Positions 59,410-64,000 of a DNA stretch of 64,000 nt are shown one piece after another. The DNA comes from Chryseobacterium daecheongense (GTDB lineage Bacteria > Bacteroidota > Bacteroidia > Flavobacteriales > Weeksellaceae), in NCBI GenBank assembly GCA_027920525.1, contig CP115858.1:1488001-1552000 (forward strand), written 5' to 3'. Within the stretch, counting starts at the first letter, position 1, and every line of letters starts with the position of its first letter. The notes beneath the pieces were generated by a model. That model did no database searches. It worked only from the letters and a program-made list of their open reading frames with translations, and was not told where the DNA came from. A program made the position numbers and the translations under genes.

Positions 59410-60681
59410 ATGAAAAGAAGGTTGTTATTTGGTGAGCGCATGTTACTGGGGGATGGAACGGAACCCTTCAATGCAATTATCCCCTTCCGGTTAAAAGGAA
59501 ATTTCAGGGAAGAAGATGTGCGGCATGCCTTATATCAGATCCAGGCCAAGCACCCTTGGCTGAGAGCACTCATCACACATGATGAAAAGAAAGTACCGTG
59601 GTTTGAAGTACCGGATCCTATTGTTCCTATTCCTGTAAGGACTGTGGTCAGAAAAGGGGAAAACGATTGGCAGGAAGAATCCATAAAGGAATGGCAAACC
59701 GTTTTTAAGTATGACCAATTTCCTCTTATCCGGTTTGTATGGATCAAGGGAGAAGGAGTATCAGATATGCTTTTTGTTTTCCATCATTGTCTGTCTGACG
59801 GTGGTTCTGCAATGGCATTTTTAGATGAATTTCTAAAGGTATTGGATAATCCGTTGGCAGATATTGGAACAGAGAATCCGATATTGGGAATTGAGGATGT
59901 GGTTCCATCAGCTATTTTATTGAACCGGAGACAGCGGCTGAAAGCAAAATTTATCGGGAGAGTCGCTGCCACAGCGATAAAATACATGCCCGTGAACAAA
60001 AAAGCCATTGACCGGAAAAATGACTACTTCATCCACTGGAAATTTGATCGTGAGACAAGCAGTCAACTGATCTCTTACTGTAAAGCCATGAAGGTTACCG
60101 TGAATACTTTTTTGAGCGCTTCATTGCTTAAGGCTTTTAAGAAAGTAAAAGGTCCGGCGGCTTTCAATAAAGTTTCCTGTCCTGTAGATATCAGACGTTT
60201 TGCCTCACAGATAAAAGAGGATCACATCTTTGCTTTCGGGCTGATGATTACCCTGTCATCCAATGAAAAAGTGAGCTTTGAAGACAATCTGACGCTTATG
60301 CAGGAAGATGTGGAACGTAAAACATCCAAGCTTAATCCGTACATGGTAATGATGGTAATGGAGTCCGGACACGATGCCCTGAAAAACTTCACCAGGCTTC
60401 TGAAACAAGGAAGGTCTACCAATGATTGTATGTTCTCCAATCTGGGAAGGATCCAGATTCCTGAGAACTATAAAGAATTTTCCGTTGAAACCATATTCAG
60501 TCCTTCTGTAATCGGTCCTCTGGGCAATACAACAACCATGGTAACATCCACCTACAGGGGAGAAATGGATTTTTCTTTTATGGGTAGTGAGGGATATTTA
60601 CCATACACTGAAGCTTTAGCCATACGTGATGAGATGATTGAGTCCATTCAACTTAAACTGGAATATGCCGAAGTATTATGA
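59410..60681 (+). CDS. PapA/condensation-like acyltransferase 1
   Basis: The 423-residue protein has HHxxxDG at residues 125-131 (HHCLSDGG), the catalytic motif of condensation-domain and PapA5/wax-synthase-type acyltransferases, in which the second His acts as base. Length and overall layout fit PapA5 (about 420). A later PFNKVSCPVDIRRF-like segment (AFNKVSCPVDIRRF) and YRGEMDFSFMGSEGYLPY correspond to the second half of the family. It starts 3 nt after the glycosyltransferase stop. It probably esterifies a hydroxyl on the glycolipid with an acyl from a thioester. It is paralogous to the next two genes. Confidence 0.82.
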   Translation: MKRRLLFGERMLLGDGTEPFNAIIPFRLKGNFREEDVRHALYQIQAKHPWLRALITHDEKKVPWFEVPDPIVPIPVRTVVRKGENDWQEESIKEWQTVFKYDQFPLIRFVWIKGEGVSDMLFVFHHCLSDGGSAMAFLDEFLKVLDNPLADIGTENPILGIEDVVPSAILLNRRQRLKAKFIGRVAATAIKYMPVNKKAIDRKNDYFIHWKFDRETSSQLISYCKAMKVTVNTFLSASLLKAFKKVKGPAAFNKVSCPVDIRRFASQIKEDHIFAFGLMITLSSNEKVSFEDNLTLMQEDVERKTSKLNPYMVMMVMESGHDALKNFTRLLKQGRSTNDCMFSNLGRIQIPENYKEFSVETIFSPSVIGPLGNTTTMVTSTYRGEMDFSFMGSEGYLPYTEALAIRDEMIESIQLKLEYAEVL

Positions 60682-60781
60682 TCAGATAAAAATCAGTGAT
60701 ATGAACTAAAAGATTGATAAAGTTACTTCTTGTCCGGTATTATTCGGGAAGCAGGTGAAGTAAACGGAATGATATAAAACT

Positions 60782-60806
60782 AAAGAGATCCAAAATGGAT
60801 CTCTTT
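60782..60806 (+). terminator. Hairpin between acyltransferases 1 and 2
   Basis: An 11-bp stem AAAGAGATCCA/TGGATCTCTTT with a 3-nt loop, about 100 nt after acyltransferase 1. No long U-run follows (GCAGC), so it is better seen as an attenuator, processing or stabilising hairpin within the operon than a full terminator. Confidence 0.4.
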
Positions 60807-60889
60807 GCAGCAGACAGCAAGAATGTAGGTTGGAATGATCAGAAAGCTTTTGCATAAAAAACAAGAAAAACATTAATTTGATATAACCT

Positions 60890-62161
60890 ATGAAAAGAAA
60901 ACTACTATTTGGAGAACGAATGATATTAGGAGATGGAACAGAGGCTTTTAATGGCATTATCCCTTTCAGATTAAGGGGTACGTTCAAATTGGAAGAAATT
61001 CAGCGGGCTCTGGCTTTGCTTCAAAATAAACATCCCTGGTTAAAAGCACATGTAACCCATGACGAAGAAAACCTTCCATGGTTTGAAGTGCCCCAGAAAG
61101 TTGTACCCATCCCTATAAGAATTGTGGTCCGGCAGGGAGAAGACGACTGGCAGAAAGAATCCATGAAAGAATGGTATATGCCTTTCGATCATGAAAAGTT
61201 CCCCCTGATAAGGTTTGTATGGATCAAAGGAGAAGAAGTTTCAGACATGTTTTTCTCATTTCACCATTGTTTATGCGATGGAGGTTCCGCAATGACACTA
61301 TTGTATGAGTTTTTACAGGTATTGGACAACCCTTCCGCCGATATTGGTGTAGAGAATCCTATCCTCGGAATCCAGGATATTGTCCCCGCAAGCATCTTAA
61401 ACAGCCGAAGGCATAAGCTTAAAGCAAAAGTACTCGGCAGAGTGGCATCTACCATCATTAAATATGCTCCTGTAAACAAAAAACCAATAGAGAGGCAAAA
61501 CGATTATATGATCCATTGGAAGTTTGACAAGGAAATGACTCAACAAGTAATTTCCTATTGTAAATCCAATGGTTTTACCGTTAATACTTTTCTTTGTGCA
61601 ATTGTTCTTCAGGCATTTAAAAAAATAAGGGGGAAAGCTGCATTGAATAAAATTTGCTGCCCTGTGGATATCAGACGTCTAACAACACAAATCAAACATG
61701 ATCATATTTTTGCCTTCGGGCTGATGGTTGAAGTTTCGATTAATGAAAAATTGAATTTTCTGGATAATGTACGGAAGATGCAGAAGCACGTGAAGCGTAA
61801 GACCTCAAAACTGGATCCATATACCAAGATGATGATCATTGAATCATGGCATTATGCCCTGGATAATTTCACAAGAATCCTGAGAAATGGAAAAGCAACC
61901 AATGATTGTATGCTTTCTAATCTTGGCCTTATTCAGGTACCCCATGAGTATAGGAACTTTACTGTAGATACCGTTTTCAGCCCTTCAGCTTTGGGCCCTC
62001 TGGGCCAGACTACCGGATTTGTAGTTTCAACCTTTCAGGGAGAAATGGATTTTTGCTTTATCGGTAGTGAAGGATATCTACCTTACTCAGATGCACAGGC
62101 CATTCGTAAGGACATCCTTGATACTATAAAATTAAAACTTGAATATTCAGCAGTATCATGA
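60890..62161 (+). CDS. PapA/condensation-like acyltransferase 2
   Basis: The 423-residue protein is a close paralogue of acyltransferase 1: the start is MKRKLLFGERMILGDGTEAF, with HHCLCDGG at residues 125-132 and a matching NKICCPVDIRRL segment. Identical length suggests recent tandem duplication. The 208-bp gap from the first gene contains a hairpin and no other ORF, whereas the next gene overlaps by 4 nt (ATGA). It presumably acylates the same or a second position of the glycolipid. No membrane segment. Confidence 0.82.
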   Translation: MKRKLLFGERMILGDGTEAFNGIIPFRLRGTFKLEEIQRALALLQNKHPWLKAHVTHDEENLPWFEVPQKVVPIPIRIVVRQGEDDWQKESMKEWYMPFDHEKFPLIRFVWIKGEEVSDMFFSFHHCLCDGGSAMTLLYEFLQVLDNPSADIGVENPILGIQDIVPASILNSRRHKLKAKVLGRVASTIIKYAPVNKKPIERQNDYMIHWKFDKEMTQQVISYCKSNGFTVNTFLCAIVLQAFKKIRGKAALNKICCPVDIRRLTTQIKHDHIFAFGLMVEVSINEKLNFLDNVRKMQKHVKRKTSKLDPYTKMMIIESWHYALDNFTRILRNGKATNDCMLSNLGLIQVPHEYRNFTVDTVFSPSALGPLGQTTGFVVSTFQGEMDFCFIGSEGYLPYSDAQAIRKDILDTIKLKLEYSAVS

Positions 62162-63417
62162 TCAAGAGAAAACTAATGATGGTGGAGAGAATCATGTATG
62201 TTGATTCCGGAACACCCCTCAATTGCGTATTTACAGCAAAGATCAAAGGAACACTTCATGAAGCAGATTTTAAAACAGCTTTAGAAAAAATCCAGAAAAA
62301 ACATTCTTTGCTCAGATCCAGGATCGATACCGATACTGAACAATATCCCTTTTTTATAGAAGAAAGAGAGATGGAAGCCATTCCCCTTCGGATCATAGAC
62401 CGGGAATCCGATGAAGATTGGTTGCGTGAGTCTGAAAAAGAATGGTTCCGCATGTTTGAAGATCATCGGAAACCTTTGGCTCAACTGGTATGGATTAAAG
62501 GAAATGAGGTTTCCGAAATTCTCTGGGTACTTCCCCACTGCATTTGTGATGGAACTTCCCAGGTGACTCTGATGCGGGAGCTTCTCTGCCTGCTGGATGA
62601 TCCAACTGTGGAACTGGATACATACCAGGCATTCAGCTCAGTTGATGACTTCCTGCCATCTGGTTTTAATACCAAAAAGAAAGTACGCAAAGCAAGGTTA
62701 TACCTGCTTATGGCCAGGCTCTTCTTTCTGATGCAAAAGAAAAGTAAAAAAAGAAATCTTGGAAAAAACTATGTGATCCATTGGAAACTGAACCCGGAAA
62801 TAACGAATCAGATCACCAGTAAGTGTAAAGCGCATGGTGTTTCTGTACACTCGCTGTTGTGTGCTTCATTCATGCAGGCGTTTCAGGAAATCCGGGGAGC
62901 TGAGGCTAAAAGAAAAGTGATCAGCCCCGTGGACGTGCGCCATTTTATTCCGGAAATAAAGCAGGATCATGTATTTGCTTTTGCTCCTACCATAGAACTT
63001 TCTTTGAAAAAAGGAAATTATGGGATATTTGACCAGGCAGGACACATCAAAAAAGACCTTGTTGAGAAATTAGAAAAAATAGAAGCACGGGAACTTCTTT
63101 GGATGGGTGAACAGATGCACCCGCTTGTAGAACGCATGATCAGCATGCTTAAATCAACCCACGGCGGACATGATATTACCCTATCCAACATGGGAAAAAT
63201 TAATATTCCGGATCAATATCAGCGTTTTGAGCTCGAAACGATTATGAGTCCCACCGTCGCTTTTCCTTGGCTCAATTCGAACACCCTGGTTACCACTACC
63301 TACAAGCAGGAAATGGATTTTACGCTTATGTCGAATGAAGATTTCCTGTCTAGACAGAAAGCCACAGAAATTAAAGATAAAGCCCTTGAACTACTTACTG
63401 TATCTTTACAGAACTAA
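62158..63417 (+). CDS. PapA/condensation-like acyltransferase 3 (diverged)
   Basis: The 419-residue protein is a more distant relative of acyltransferases 1 and 2. The active motif is PHCICDG at residues 126-132: the first His of HHxxxDG is Pro but the catalytic second His (H127) and Asp (D131) remain. Its start overlaps the previous stop (ATGA). The N-terminus is MIKRKLMMVERIMYVDSGTP. A different acyl donor or acceptor is plausible. It is followed within 3 nt by a membrane-protein gene. Confidence 0.8.
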   Translation: MIKRKLMMVERIMYVDSGTPLNCVFTAKIKGTLHEADFKTALEKIQKKHSLLRSRIDTDTEQYPFFIEEREMEAIPLRIIDRESDEDWLRESEKEWFRMFEDHRKPLAQLVWIKGNEVSEILWVLPHCICDGTSQVTLMRELLCLLDDPTVELDTYQAFSSVDDFLPSGFNTKKKVRKARLYLLMARLFFLMQKKSKKRNLGKNYVIHWKLNPEITNQITSKCKAHGVSVHSLLCASFMQAFQEIRGAEAKRKVISPVDVRHFIPEIKQDHVFAFAPTIELSLKKGNYGIFDQAGHIKKDLVEKLEKIEARELLWMGEQMHPLVERMISMLKSTHGGHDITLSNMGKINIPDQYQRFELETIMSPTVAFPWLNSNTLVTTTYKQEMDFTLMSNEDFLSRQKATEIKDKALELLTVSLQN

Positions 63418-63419
63418 AC

Positions 63420-63953
63420 ATGAAAACGGATAAATCCCCTACTATAAAAAAGAAAACCACTCTCAAACGCTTTTTATTAACGCGGACGATCTACTATGTT
63501 CTTCCGAATGCATTTCTTAATTTTATTATTGCCTATGCAAGCTTTCACGAGCTGGGTTATACTCATTTCTTCTCAGGTACCCAGAATCTGGCCCGGCTAA
63601 CCTTGCCAATGGCCATTTTCCTGCCGGTTATCCTCACGATCGATATCACCAAAAGAGTGACTGCCGCTGCAGAAGAGGGGACAATAGAATTCATGGTAGA
63701 TAACAAGCTGAATACAAAAAAGTTCATGACGAAATTCAGTATATTACATGGTGTTGTCAGTGGGCTTCTTGTACTTTCTCTTCTGGTATTTGCTCAGTAC
63801 AAATTTTCAACAAACTACAAGCTCGATGCTATGGCAATGGCCATACTCGTAGGAGCACTTGCAGGAATACTGTCTGTACTTTCCGTCTATTTACCCGTTA
63901 ATAAACTAAGGAAATACCTGTATAAACCTGTTCCAGCAAACACTTCAGAATAA
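63420..63953 (+). CDS. Four-helix membrane protein of the glycolipid operon
   Basis: The 177-residue protein has about four hydrophobic segments (around residues 26-40, 60-74, 107-124 and 137-160) with Lys-rich ends. The first cytoplasmic part (MKTDKSPTIKKKTTLKRFLL) is basic. No known family is recognised. As it starts 3 nt after acyltransferase 3 it must be co-translated and may help export or membrane localisation of the product. The operon may continue beyond the right edge. Confidence 0.65.
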   Translation: MKTDKSPTIKKKTTLKRFLLTRTIYYVLPNAFLNFIIAYASFHELGYTHFFSGTQNLARLTLPMAIFLPVILTIDITKRVTAAAEEGTIEFMVDNKLNTKKFMTKFSILHGVVSGLLVLSLLVFAQYKFSTNYKLDAMAMAILVGALAGILSVLSVYLPVNKLRKYLYKPVPANTSE

Positions 63954-64000
63954 TTGAATAGTAAATTCCGGGCTTATCAGACTCATCTATTCAAAACATA

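Overview
The window looks like a chromosomal segment of a Chryseobacterium-like flavobacterium (Bacteroidota, Weeksellaceae). The evidence is low GC with AT-rich spacers, TAnnTTTG-type -7 promoter boxes, weak Shine-Dalgarno signals, a zeaxanthin-type carotenoid operon, a GG-leader bacteriocin-like peptide, a small MG2/plug-type surface protein and DUF4142/KGG stress proteins. No tRNA, rRNA, transposase, integrase or CRISPR array was found.

Region 1 (1-12838). A minus-strand operon reading from 6400 off the left edge carries two alpha/beta hydrolases, a MaoC-like hotdog protein, an isochorismatase-like hydrolase, an alginate-export-type outer-membrane barrel, an orphan M17 N-terminal domain and a YtcJ-like amidohydrolase. 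It is followed by YceI with a divergent Crp-like gene, an HxlR regulator with a divergent SDR/NTF2 pair, and an Hsp20 and a CPA2-type antiporter that share an unusual upstream element with -24/-12 character. A GT14 glycosyltransferase closes the region.

Region 2 (12999-21800). This is a respiration and stress block: two cyanophycinase-like proteins (one with its catalytic Ser replaced), two small lipoproteins on either side of a divergent control region, a divergent cbb3-like oxidase (subunit I, a fused CcoO/cytochrome c and two small membrane proteins), a Crp/Fnr regulator, a KGG-repeat protein and a YciE/YciF-type ferritin-like protein. A palindrome TATGA-N6-TCAYA or a close variant recurs four times in the window, each time about 30 bp upstream of a -7 box, and may define the regulon of this Crp/Fnr protein.

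Region 3 (21847-29608) is a minus-strand photoprotection operon, marR-crtI-crtB-SRPBCC-crtZ-lycopene cyclase-photolyase-hemH-marR, bracketed by two paralogous MarR regulators. Region 4 (29981-43462) is mixed. It holds a surface MG2/plug protein, a DUF4142 lipoprotein, an uncharacterised coiled-coil protein with deaminase-like CAE/CxxC motifs beside a 2OG-Fe(II) oxygenase and an Ada-like zinc protein, a GG-leader peptide, a secreted adenosine deaminase-like enzyme, a Tat-exported bicupin with its GntR regulator, an ECF sigma factor with a membrane partner, and a two-DTG aspartic protease.

Region 5 (43463 to the right end) is the most remarkable part. After a long AT-rich leader with a duplicated promoter, a tightly coupled plus-strand operon encodes PUFA-synthase-like proteins: 2xNPD/ER-KS-AT-ACP-ACP-KR, then KS-AT-DH-PPTase, then a free ACP and an alpha/beta hydrolase. 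These are followed by a fused tandem GT1 glycosyltransferase, three PapA/condensation-like HHxxxDG acyltransferases and a four-helix membrane protein. The gene set reads as a pathway for a glycosylated, multiply acylated polyketide or fatty-acyl lipid that I do not recognise as a characterised system.
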